From positions 1 through 64,000 of the forward strand of contig NZ_FRBL01000008.1 of NCBI RefSeq assembly GCF_900142605.1: a DNA stretch of 64,000 nucleotides, written 5' to 3'. The notes below the pieces were generated by a model that made no database searches, was not told the DNA's origin, and was given only the letters and a program-made list of their open reading frames with translations. The position numbers and the translations under genes were made by a program. This DNA comes from Chitinophaga jiangningensis. GTDB taxonomy: Bacteria; Bacteroidota; Bacteroidia; Chitinophagales; Chitinophagaceae. Every line of letters begins with the position of its first letter. Positions within the stretch are counted from its first letter, which is position 1. This document shows positions 35,704 to 43,741 of the stretch, piece by piece.

Positions 35704-36666
35704 TTATCGGAGGGATGTTACATCTGCCTCTTTATGGTTTCCTTTGATGATACTGAAATACGGATGACCCAGGCGAATTTCACCTGATCTTCTCTCTATA
35801 ATATTACTGAACAGGTATCCTATTTCAGGAATTTCACATAACTGTTTGCGTAAGCGGAAAATCTGGAGGTTGAGGAAATAAACATCTATTTCTTTTTGCA
35901 TTTCACGCGACAGGTCTTCGGTTATTTCATCGATGGTACACCAGCCCTGATCTGCATCAGGGAGTTGCCGAAGGTGGTCATTATAACGTTTACGGGCCAA
36001 CGATAACAACAGGTAATTATGCGAGCGGCTGCCCAGGTCCAGCGAATGATGCGGGTTCAGCTGCAGCTCCATCCGGATATGCTCTTCATTCAGGCTGAGG
36101 TAAAACATCAACCTGGCGCCGGCTATCAGCGATTGCTGGTCTACCGTATCCTCCATTTCGGTAATGGATACGAACTCCCATTCATCATCTGCAAAAACGA
36201 TCTTATGTCCATGTGCCAGGGTGTTTACGTTGCCTTCCCTTTCATATACCCAGCCTTTCTCCGGCAGGAAATAGATGGCGGCCTCGTGCTGCACCTGGTC
36301 GGGCAACGCGGTAGCGAAAGATAAGCGGATGATATGATTGCGGCGGTTGAGCGACTTCAAAAAAGGAAAAGGTGGTTCCAGATCCATCAGTTTCCATTTC
36401 GTTTGTGCATCGCTGCCAAATTGAAGCGTGTGATTTTTAGTAAGCCTGACGGTGCGCTGCCAGATATGTTCGCCATCCAGCAAGGTGCCGTTGCGACTAT
36501 GATCCCGGAGCTGCCAGCCCTCCCTGGACCATAACAAGGTAGCGTGGGACTGGGATACGTCGCCAAAAGACAAGTGCAGGTTTACCAGACTTGCATTCCG
36601 ACCTACGGTAAATAAAGGGGTTAGAACGATCAGTTCTTCTGTAACCACATTGATGATGCTCGCCAT
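35704..36666 (-). CDS. FHA-domain protein, putative regulator of the TOMM cluster
   Basis: Product of 320 residues. An FHA phosphothreonine-binding domain occupies about 15-90, with FTVGRN, SQSHATLLW and WQLRDHSRNGTLLDG blocks carrying the usual Gly-Arg, Ser-x-x-His and Asn-Gly residues. The middle (about 110-230) has beta-rich segments. The C-terminal 90 residues (SLARKRYNDHLRQLP...LRKQLCEIPEIGYLFSNIIERR...IRLG) look like a winged-helix with its recognition helix and wing, so it could bind DNA. It starts the operon and lies 8 bases before the Ser/Thr kinase gene, so phosphothreonine on the kinase or on its own target is the natural ligand. Confidence 0.85.
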   Translation of the reverse strand: MASIINVVTEELIVLTPLFTVGRNASLVNLHLSFGDVSQSHATLLWSREGWQLRDHSRNGTLLDGEHIWQRTVRLTKNHTLQFGSDAQTKWKLMDLEPPFPFLKSLNRRNHIIRLSFATALPDQVQHEAAIYFLPEKGWVYEREGNVNTLAHGHKIVFADDEWEFVSITEMEDTVDQQSLIAGARLMFYLSLNEEHIRMELQLNPHHSLDLGSRSHNYLLLSLARKRYNDHLRQLPDADQGWCTIDEITEDLSREMQKEIDVYFLNLQIFRLRKQLCEIPEIGYLFSNIIERRSGEIRLGHPYFSIIKGNHKEADVTSLR

Positions 36667-36937
36667 GTAATCTCATTGAGGATTCCGGTGGTGATAATGG
36701 TCATTTCACAGGTATACGTTGTGCGGAATAAGGACAGGAATAATAAACAGGCCTCGTGGCCCCTAATTTTCAGAATGGCAGTCGAATTTACAAATGCATT
36801 CTCAAACTGCAAAAAATATTCGTAGAAGGTTCCAGTAAAAGATGGGTGACCAGGAAAGCATTTTTTTCGCGGAAAGAGTTGATTATGTAGGTCTTTTTTG
36901 CACGCAAAGCAGCCAAGCAGGTAAGCAGCAAAGACTT

Positions 36938-36971
36938 GTTTTATGTTTTATGTTTTATGTTTTATTATGTT
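36938..36971. repeat. TTTTATG microsatellite
   Basis: The 7-base unit TTTTATG is repeated about four times, the last copy broken as TTTTATTATG, directly inside the left arm of the 48-bp inverted repeat. Confidence 0.7.
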
Positions 36972-37029
36972 TTTTGATATTTATTTAAAAGGAACTTTCG
37001 TATGTTGTACAAAGCTTAAAGCTCGTAAT

Positions 37030-37063
37030 AAAAAAATAAGCGACCAGCAAACCGGTCGCTTAT
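37030..37063 (-). terminator. Terminator downstream of the sugar dehydrogenase gene
   Basis: A ten-bp stem (ATAAGCGACC with GGTCGCTTAT, about 37036-37045 and 37054-37063), followed on the minus strand by seven T. The orientation fits the minus-strand gene ending at 37235, though about 170 bases away and inside the inverted-repeat element. Confidence 0.65.
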
Positions 37064-37234
37064 ACTATTATTAAATATGAAACTTATAAAATACACTACA
37101 AAAACACAAGCCTTTGCTGCTTACCTGCTTGGCTGCTTTGCGTGCAAAAAAGATCGCTCCTGGCGCCGAAGGCGCCTAAAGCCCACTAAATCTTTGCAAG
37201 CTTAAAATCCTTACGCCTCTTTGCGAGAAAAAAA

Positions 37235-38455
37235 TTACTCTCTATCGATGCGGTACAGGCGGCCTTGGTCCGTAATGGCATACAAGGCGCCGGATTTGCC
37301 CTGGATGATGTCACGGAAGCGCTGCCCTTCGCCCGCCAGCAGTCGCTCCTCCCCAATTACCTTGTTATTGCTGAATACCAGGCGTACTATATGCTGGCCT
37401 GACAGGGCACCGAGGAAGAGATTATTTTCCCATTCCGGCACGCGTTTACCTGCATAAAACGTCATACCGCTGGGGGATACGACGGGATCCCAGTAATATA
37501 CCGGCTGTTCCATCCCATTTTTCTGCTGAATGGCATCGCCGATGGGTTCGCCACTGTATTCAATACCATAGGTGATGATGGGCCAGCCGTAGTTACGGCC
37601 AGGCTGAATTCGATTTACTTCATCACCACCGCGCGGACCATGTTCGCATTCCCATAGTTCACCAGTAACCGGATGAAAGGCCAGGCCCTGTGGGTTGCGG
37701 TGGCCAATGCTATAAAGTTCCGGTAATGCGCCTGCGCCTTCAAATACAGGGTTCCCTGCTGCCGCCTGCCCGGTTTTGGTAATCCGGATAATCTTTCCTA
37801 ACACGGCGGTAACAGATTGGGCCAGCGGCCGTGTATCCAGATTGGAACCTTCTCCGGTGCTGATCACCAGATTGCCGGTTTTGTCGAACAGAATGCGGCT
37901 GCCATAGTGCAGACTACTGGTGCGGCGCGGTAGCGCATGGTAGATAACAGTGGCGCCCTCGATAGTTTTTTCATCTGCGGCTAAGCGGCCCTTGCCTACC
38001 GAGGTGAGGTTGCCGCCGGCTACAGCTTCTGAAAAGGTCCAGTAAACGGTGCGATTGGTCGCGAAATCAGGGTCCAGACAAACACCTAACAAACCACCCT
38101 GACCAGCAGCGTTTACCGCCGGCAGCCCCATGATCTGACCACTCACCTCTCCAGTAGTTTTAACGATGCGCATGTTGCCGGCTTTTTCTGTTACCAGCAG
38201 TCGTCCGTCAGGCAGCTCTGCAATACCCCATGGACTTGTTAACCCGGAGGTGAGGATTTCCTTTTTGATTTTAGTTTTTGTAACGGCGCCATTAGCACGT
38301 GTTTGACCTGCAAAAGCGGGCTGGTACTTCGTGTTGGCCGGATTGGTTTCCACTGGAGGAGCTGTTGGCGTGCCGGGGCCTGGCTCATCGCGTGAGCAGG
38401 AGGCCAGCGCCAGCAACATACCTGCCATCAGCGCATACGATTTCATGTAATTCAT
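37235..38455 (-). CDS. PQQ-dependent sugar dehydrogenase (sorbosone/aldose dehydrogenase family), lipoprotein
   Basis: Product of 406 residues with a lipoprotein signal (MAGMLLALASC, then SRDEPGPGT). It is a six-bladed propeller of the soluble glucose/sorbosone dehydrogenase family: LTSPWGIAELPDGRLLVTEKAG (blade 1), HYGSRILFDKTGNLVISTGEGS, and GHRNPQGLAFHPVTGELWECEHGPRGGDEVN (the Arg/His/Glu cluster near the PQQ and metal site). It would oxidise aldose sugars in the periplasm, with electrons passed to the respiratory chain. It stands divergent from GH115, 266 bases apart, in a region of hemicellulose enzymes, so it may oxidise the sugars they release. Confidence 0.88.
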   Translation of the reverse strand: MNYMKSYALMAGMLLALASCSRDEPGPGTPTAPPVETNPANTKYQPAFAGQTRANGAVTKTKIKKEILTSGLTSPWGIAELPDGRLLVTEKAGNMRIVKTTGEVSGQIMGLPAVNAAGQGGLLGVCLDPDFATNRTVYWTFSEAVAGGNLTSVGKGRLAADEKTIEGATVIYHALPRRTSSLHYGSRILFDKTGNLVISTGEGSNLDTRPLAQSVTAVLGKIIRITKTGQAAAGNPVFEGAGALPELYSIGHRNPQGLAFHPVTGELWECEHGPRGGDEVNRIQPGRNYGWPIITYGIEYSGEPIGDAIQQKNGMEQPVYYWDPVVSPSGMTFYAGKRVPEWENNLFLGALSGQHIVRLVFSNNKVIGEERLLAGEGQRFRDIIQGKSGALYAITDQGRLYRIDRE

Positions 38456-38721
38456 GCTGAGGATAGTTGAGAGGTTTATAAATGCTTACAGTAAGGTTAA
38501 TATGCTACCACAATTAAAATACCAGTTTGTACAGTAACACGTTTAAAACGCTTTACAGCCCGCTTTCATTGCAGTACCGGCTTCACAATATATTTTTCCA
38601 TAGGGATTACCGTTAGTGCACGCTACACCGGGCAGGTAGGTGCAGGTTACCATCTCCCTAAAAAACTATTATACTTGTTGATTCTCAGATCAGCAATTCC
38701 ACTTGCGTATTCACAACAGCT

Positions 38722-41205
38722 ATGCGTTTGAAGCACTTATTTTTACTTAGTATCTCAATTGTTGCTGCTACTTCCCTTACCGCTCAAAGCCCGGATGTAG
38801 TGTGGTATAACGGTAAATCCCCTGTTACTTATTCCCTGCAGTCATCCGGTTCGCCTATTATACAGGTGGCCCTGGATATGTTTCGGGGAGATATAAATGC
38901 GGTTACGGGTCGTATGCCCGCCCCCGCAACGGGGAAAAACAGCAACATCCGCATAGTACAGCTCAGCCATAGTAACAGCCGGGAACTGAAGCAACTGGGA
39001 GTGCCTGTCGATAGCCTGGCTGGCGCCATGGACGCCTTTTTCATCAAAGCCACCCATCAACAGCTGCTGGTAGTGGGCAGCGATGCCCGCGGTACGGCCT
39101 ATGGCATCCTGGAATTATCCCGCCTCGCAGGTGTATCGCCCTGGATATGGTGGGGCGATGTACAGCCTGAAAAAAAATCGCGGTTGCAGGTGCCAGCCAC
39201 CTACCGGAACTTACAATCGCCTACCGTAGCCTATCGTGGCATTTTCATCAATGATGAGGACTGGAGCCTGCGCCCATGGAGTTCAAAACGTTATGATCCG
39301 CAGGTGGATACAGGAATTATTTCAGCACAAACCTATAAGCAGGTGTTTAAGCTGTTGCTTCGACTCCGTGCCAACACCATCTGGCCGGCCATGCACACGG
39401 GCACAGTGGCGTTTTACTTCACGAAAGGCGCAAAGGAAATGGCTGACAGCTGCGGCATCGTCATCGGCACATCGCACTGCGAGCCACTGATGCGCAATAA
39501 TGTAGATGAATGGAAAGAGAGTCAGCGCGGGCATTTCAGCTATATCGATAACCATGATGCCGTGATCAATTACTGGATAGAGCGGCTGAAAGAAGTGAAG
39601 CTCTCTGAAAACTTCTTCACCATTGGCATGCGCGGTATACACGACGGTTCTATGGAAGGCGTGAAAACACTGAAAGAAAAAACCGATGCCCTGCAAAGTG
39701 TTATCTATGAACAGCGCGAGCTGCTTAGCAAATACATCAACCCGGACCTTAAAAAAATCCCACAGCAGTTTGTACCCTACAAGGAAGTGCTGGAAATTTA
39801 TGAAAACGGGTTGCAGGTACCCGATGATGTAATGCTTACCTGGTGCGATGACAACTATGGTTACCTGACCCGCCTGAGTGATGCGCAGCAGCAACAGCGC
39901 AGCGGCGGAGCCGGCGTGTATTATCACCTCAGCTACTGGGGCCGCCCGCACGATTACCTCTGGCTCACCACTACACAGCCTGGCCTGATCTACAATGAAA
40001 TGCGGGAAGCCTATGATCACAATGCCAGGCGTTTATGGGTGGCTAATGTACACGACCCTAAAATTGCCGGGTACGATCTGGAATTTTTCCTGGACCTGGC
40101 CTGGAATATCCATGACATCTCCCCTGCTACTATTAATAACAAAATGCGCAGTTACCTGATACGGGATTTCGGACAGGCAGCGGGTGAACAGTTATTTCCT
40201 GCCATCCTGGAATTTTACAGATTATGTGGCATACGCCGTCCTGAATTTATGGGCTGGAGCAAGGTTGAAGAAGATAAGGCTAAATACCCGCGTGGCTGGA
40301 CGCCTGTGGTAAATACAGCTTTCAGTGAAACTGAATTTGGCGGAGAGCTGGATCGGTATTTAAACAGTTATGAGCAAATAAAAAAAACCTTGCAACAGGT
40401 GGAGCAAAAGCTCCCTGCTCACCAGCAGGATGCATTTTTTGCCCGTATCAAATATCCTGTGTACGGGGCTGCAGCTATGGCTACCAAATGGCTGGAAGCA
40501 CAGCGTGCGCGCAGGCTGGCAGCTGAGCCGCTACCCGACTCCATCGCTTTAAAAAATGCCTGCTACAAAAGTCAGCACGCTTATGAGGAGATTGTTAAGT
40601 TAACGAATCAGTATAACAACGTAATGGCCGGTGGCAAATGGAAATATGCGATGCATGCGGAACCGCGTGATCTCCTTGTATTCCGTGCACCGGAGCTGCC
40701 ACTGAAGGACGTTAAAAATATCACAACAGCAAATGCGCCGGATTTAACGTTAAAAACCAAAGGTGTAATAGCTGCTAACGCCGCCGACTACACGAAAGCC
40801 ACTGGTAACCTTCGGATCATACAATCACTCGGCCACAGCATGGAGGCGGTATCATTGCCCAAAGGGGCCAGCATCAGCTTCGACTTTGAGGTGGAGCAGT
40901 CAGGGCCGGCCGTGCTGCGCACAGCGGTAATTCCTACGCAGCCGAATGACCGGGGAGATATTCGTTTCAGTGTAACGATGGACGATGGCAGGCCGGTGGT
41001 ATGCTCCTTTAAAGAGCCTTACAGGTCGGAAGGCTGGAAACAGAACGTTATGCGGGGACAGGCAGTAAAGGTAACCCAACATCAATTATCACAAGGCAGG
41101 CATACACTCACTATTACGGCGTTGGATAACCATGTGGTGGTGGATCAGTGGATGATTGATTTTATGCCGGATCGGCAATTTTATATGTTTCCTGTCGGGA
41201 AATAA
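38722..41205 (+). CDS. GH115 family alpha-glucuronidase-type glycoside hydrolase
   Basis: Product of 827 residues with a signal peptide (about 1-22). The sequence has the GH115 pattern: a small N-terminal domain (SDARGTAYGILELSRLAGVSPWIWWGDV, about 118-145), the barrel beginning at YRGIFINDEDWSLRPW (about 171), RANTIWPAMH, IGTSHCEPLMRNN and GGAGVYYHLSYWGRPHDYLW, and a C-terminal beta domain. Characterised members remove 4-O-methyl-glucuronic acid from glucuronoxylan or glucuronic acid from arabinogalactan. It probably works with the GH51, GH2 and GH27 enzymes that follow. It ends in a hairpin pair facing the convergent GH51 gene. Confidence 0.9.
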   Translation: MRLKHLFLLSISIVAATSLTAQSPDVVWYNGKSPVTYSLQSSGSPIIQVALDMFRGDINAVTGRMPAPATGKNSNIRIVQLSHSNSRELKQLGVPVDSLAGAMDAFFIKATHQQLLVVGSDARGTAYGILELSRLAGVSPWIWWGDVQPEKKSRLQVPATYRNLQSPTVAYRGIFINDEDWSLRPWSSKRYDPQVDTGIISAQTYKQVFKLLLRLRANTIWPAMHTGTVAFYFTKGAKEMADSCGIVIGTSHCEPLMRNNVDEWKESQRGHFSYIDNHDAVINYWIERLKEVKLSENFFTIGMRGIHDGSMEGVKTLKEKTDALQSVIYEQRELLSKYINPDLKKIPQQFVPYKEVLEIYENGLQVPDDVMLTWCDDNYGYLTRLSDAQQQQRSGGAGVYYHLSYWGRPHDYLWLTTTQPGLIYNEMREAYDHNARRLWVANVHDPKIAGYDLEFFLDLAWNIHDISPATINNKMRSYLIRDFGQAAGEQLFPAILEFYRLCGIRRPEFMGWSKVEEDKAKYPRGWTPVVNTAFSETEFGGELDRYLNSYEQIKKTLQQVEQKLPAHQQDAFFARIKYPVYGAAAMATKWLEAQRARRLAAEPLPDSIALKNACYKSQHAYEEIVKLTNQYNNVMAGGKWKYAMHAEPRDLLVFRAPELPLKDVKNITTANAPDLTLKTKGVIAANAADYTKATGNLRIIQSLGHSMEAVSLPKGASISFDFEVEQSGPAVLRTAVIPTQPNDRGDIRFSVTMDDGRPVVCSFKEPYRSEGWKQNVMRGQAVKVTQHQLSQGRHTLTITALDNHVVVDQWMIDFMPDRQFYMFPVGK

Positions 41206-41268
41206 TGTCGAAAGGGCTATTCGCCCTTTCGACAGCTACCACACCAGCCTGCGCGGTGCTGGTGTGGT
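41206..41268. terminator. Paired hairpins between convergent GH115 and GH51 genes
   Basis: A 12-bp perfect stem (41206-41217 with 41223-41234) and an 11-bp perfect stem (41238-41248 with 41258-41268) fill the 62-bp gap, as at the UbiD/YeiH junction. Confidence 0.6.
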
Positions 41269-43232
41269 TAATACTTGATGCGCAATACCTGCAGTGAATT
41301 AGGCGCCAATGTAAGCGCTACCGATTGTTTATTAACGGCTACTGCTGTTTCCACTGGTGCCACCGGTTGATTGTTAAAACGATTCACCGCTACCGGGTCG
41401 TTTCCTGCGAGTGTAGTAAGGGTGGCAGTTTTAGAGAGATTATTTTTCCCCTGCAACTGAATTTTACCCGTCACGGCCTGTTGGCTCACATTCACCACTT
41501 TCACAATGATTTCCTTTTTCTGCTCATCAATAACAGCAGATGCGTACAGGCTATCCTGACCCGTTACAGGCTTGTTGGCCGATAACAGGGGTAGTACATG
41601 GGTGCCTTTGTTCAACGAATAAAGTTTCTGTACCTGATAACTGGGCGTGCCCACTACCTGCAGGTTATTTACCCAGATGAGGTCGGGCGCCCATTGCCAG
41701 GCTTCTGCGCTGGCGAACAAGGGCGCATAGGAAGCCATGTGCACTACATCTGCATTTCGTTCCAAACCTGTCAGGAATGCCGCTTCCGCAATGGCTGCCC
41801 GCAGCGTATTACGATCGGACCCTACAAAATTTTTGTCTTCATGTGCGGCGTATTCCCCTGCAAACACTTTGGAGCCGTTGCGCGGGTAGTTATCATAGCG
41901 GGCTGCGTTGGCGAGGAACCATTCCGGGCTGCGGTAATAGTGTTCGTCGATGAAGTCGGCATTCATTTTACGCAGGGTATCGTTCAGGAAATCGAAGCGG
42001 GCACCGTTAGGGTCAGTGCCGGAACTGAATACCAGTTTAATTTCCGGATGTTTGGCTTTGAGTGCGGCAGCAAAGGCGCGTGCACGTTCAATGTATTGCG
42101 GTCCCCAGTTTTCGTTACCTACACCGAGCATGGTGAGGTGAAATGGCTCCGGGTGGCCCATATCGGCCCGTACTTTACCCCAGGTGCTGGTGGCAGGACC
42201 GTTGGCAAATTCCACGAGGTCGATGGCATCCTGGATATAGGGCTGTAAGTCTTCCATCGGCACCAGTTCGGCGGTGTTGAACTGACAGGCCATGCCGCAG
42301 TTGAGGATGGGCAGCGGTGCTGCGCCGATGTCTTCCGCCAGCTGGAAATATTCGAAGAATCCCAGTCCGAAGCTCTGGTAGTAGTCGGGCGTAAGGCGAT
42401 GATTAAATTCGGTATTCCAGCGATTGATAATGAGTTCGCGGTTTTCAACGGGGCCTACTGTTTTCTTCCATTGGAAGCGGTTGGCAAGGTCGCGCCCTTC
42501 CACGATGCAACCACCGGGGAAGCGGATGAAGCCGGGCTTCATATCAGCGAGCATCTGCACCATATCTGCGCGGAGGCCTTTAGGTCTGTTCTTCCAGGTA
42601 TCGCCGGGAAACAGGGAGATCATATCGAGGTCGATGGTGCCGTTGCCTTCCAGCCACAGGGTGAGTTTTGCGGAGGTGTCCTGTTCGGCGGCAGTAAAGC
42701 TCAGGGCTTTTGTTTGCCAGTCGCCCGTACCTGGAGCTGCATCAAATGCCGTATGCCCGATTACTTTCCCTTTGGCATTCATGAGCTCCGCATGAATGGT
42801 GATGCCGGGCTTGGCGGTACGGTACATCATAGACAGCTGGTAGCTAACACCGGCGCGGATGCCCATGCCGCGGAAGCCTTCATTGGTAAGCCCCCACTCT
42901 CCCTTGCGGCGGTTGTGGACTTTCAGGCGCAGGAAATTGGGATTGGCTTTGTTGTAGGTGTGGCTGTTGAGTACGAGGAGGTCGCCTTCCTCTTTTTTGC
43001 CATTCACCGTCCAGCCCATCAACGGGTTATTAAATTCAAAGGAACGGTTTTTTACCAGTTCAGCGTAAATACCACCGTCGGCCCCCATGTTGATGTCTTC
43101 GAAAAACACGCCGTACATGGTAGGCTGAACGGGCGCCCCCGGCCGGGAGGCGTTTACGATAAAAGTTTTTTGTTGGCTGAAGGCTGCCGTGGCTAAGAGC
43201 GACAGGCAGCAGGATACAAATAATTTATTCAT
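41268..43232 (-). CDS. GH51 family alpha-L-arabinofuranosidase
   Basis: Product of 654 residues with a signal peptide (about 1-19). An N-terminal carbohydrate-binding-like beta domain (about 60-210; SYQLSMMYRTAKPG, KLTLWLEGNGTIDLDMISLFPGD) precedes the catalytic barrel. The acid/base is the Glu of GVGNENWGP (about 373) and the nucleophile the Glu of VFAGEYAAH (about 455); a C-terminal beta sandwich ends LRIKY. The enzyme removes arabinofuranosyl side chains from arabinoxylan or arabinan. It is divergent from the third SusC, with an inverted-repeat motif 39-63 bases before its start codon. Confidence 0.93.
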   Translation of the reverse strand: MNKLFVSCCLSLLATAAFSQQKTFIVNASRPGAPVQPTMYGVFFEDINMGADGGIYAELVKNRSFEFNNPLMGWTVNGKKEEGDLLVLNSHTYNKANPNFLRLKVHNRRKGEWGLTNEGFRGMGIRAGVSYQLSMMYRTAKPGITIHAELMNAKGKVIGHTAFDAAPGTGDWQTKALSFTAAEQDTSAKLTLWLEGNGTIDLDMISLFPGDTWKNRPKGLRADMVQMLADMKPGFIRFPGGCIVEGRDLANRFQWKKTVGPVENRELIINRWNTEFNHRLTPDYYQSFGLGFFEYFQLAEDIGAAPLPILNCGMACQFNTAELVPMEDLQPYIQDAIDLVEFANGPATSTWGKVRADMGHPEPFHLTMLGVGNENWGPQYIERARAFAAALKAKHPEIKLVFSSGTDPNGARFDFLNDTLRKMNADFIDEHYYRSPEWFLANAARYDNYPRNGSKVFAGEYAAHEDKNFVGSDRNTLRAAIAEAAFLTGLERNADVVHMASYAPLFASAEAWQWAPDLIWVNNLQVVGTPSYQVQKLYSLNKGTHVLPLLSANKPVTGQDSLYASAVIDEQKKEIIVKVVNVSQQAVTGKIQLQGKNNLSKTATLTTLAGNDPVAVNRFNNQPVAPVETAVAVNKQSVALTLAPNSLQVLRIKY

Positions 43233-43741
43233 AACGGAAATTGCTGAGATACGGGCTACAATTTATGAATATTAATTGTCATTTTAACAATTAATAAAAT
43301 AAACTACACTTGTGTTTAAATTTTGCCTGACAGCTCGCATGTGGCGGCGCTGGCGGCGGATCGGCAGCATTTTGCGCATACCGGTTAATACATGCAGAAG
43401 CCATACGGCTTTTACTTTTAAAAACTTTCCTGGCAGCATTGGCATCTCCTTAAAATTAATAATAACAAAAATTTGCAAAACGCCCCTGCAAAATAATTTT
43501 ATTATAACGCTGCCAGCACAATTTTTAAAGGGTGCCGTTAAATTTTTATTACGCAACCGATGGCACAAAAAAAGTTCAAAATTTTTACGCGTCATTTTGA
43601 CAATTAAAAACTATATTGCGGCGGGGGGCAATAAGATTATCCATTTTTACGATTTTATTATCCATCGGAGCCACGTTTATTGACAATTAACTTAGCCAAA
43701 CAGTAAGTCCAACTAAAATCTGAAAAACTAAACATTCCCGT
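43233..43741. other. Divergent control region between GH51 and the third SusC gene
   Basis: About 509 bases without a gene, AT-rich. It holds the ATTAATTGT-N7-ACAATTAAT inverted repeat (43271-43295) and two more copies of the half-site with flanks, GTCATTTTGACAATTAA (43591-43607) and TTGACAATTAA (43680-43690). It should contain promoters for both directions. Confidence 0.5.
43271..43295. promoter_or_regulatory. Inverted repeat ATTAATTGT-N7-ACAATTAAT, putative operator
   Basis: A perfect 9-bp inverted repeat with a 7-base spacer before GH51. The same inner pattern AATTGT-N7-ACAATT stands at 50866-50884 before GH2, and 17 bases (GTCATTTTrACAATTAA) recur at 43591-43607 before SusC. This looks like a shared regulator site. 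Confidence 0.5.

Larger units (their letters stand above)
36892..37153. repeat. 48-bp near-perfect inverted repeat flanking a 166-bp centre
   Basis: Left arm 36892-36939, right arm 37106-37153; 47 of 48 positions pair. The left arm starts TCTTTTTTGCACGCAAAGCA and the right arm is its reverse complement but for one base. The centre holds a microsatellite and a terminator but no gene. It could be a small non-autonomous mobile element or a local inverted duplication. Confidence 0.75.
36667..37234. other. Gene-free region with inverted repeat, microsatellite and terminator
   Basis: The 568 bases between the FHA gene and the sugar dehydrogenase gene hold the promoter region of the TOMM operon, a 48-bp inverted repeat, a TTTTATG microsatellite and a terminator (each listed separately). 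Near 37189-37234 lies a CTTTGC...CTTTGCGAGAAAAAAA segment of the type repeated between genes in many Bacteroidota genomes. No credible gene was found. Confidence 0.6.

Noticed and set aside
36892..37153. Insertion sequence
   Set aside because: The 166 bases between the inverted arms hold no transposase and no credible open frame.
42399..43196. 265-residue open frame opposite the GH51 gene
   Set aside because: It lies fully inside the GH51 gene on the other strand; its translation has no recognisable domain and GH51 has clear catalytic motifs.
43284..43595. 103-residue minus-strand open frame in the divergent GH51/SusC region
   Set aside because: Basic, low-complexity translation with no domain, overlapping likely promoter and operator sequences; treated as non-coding.
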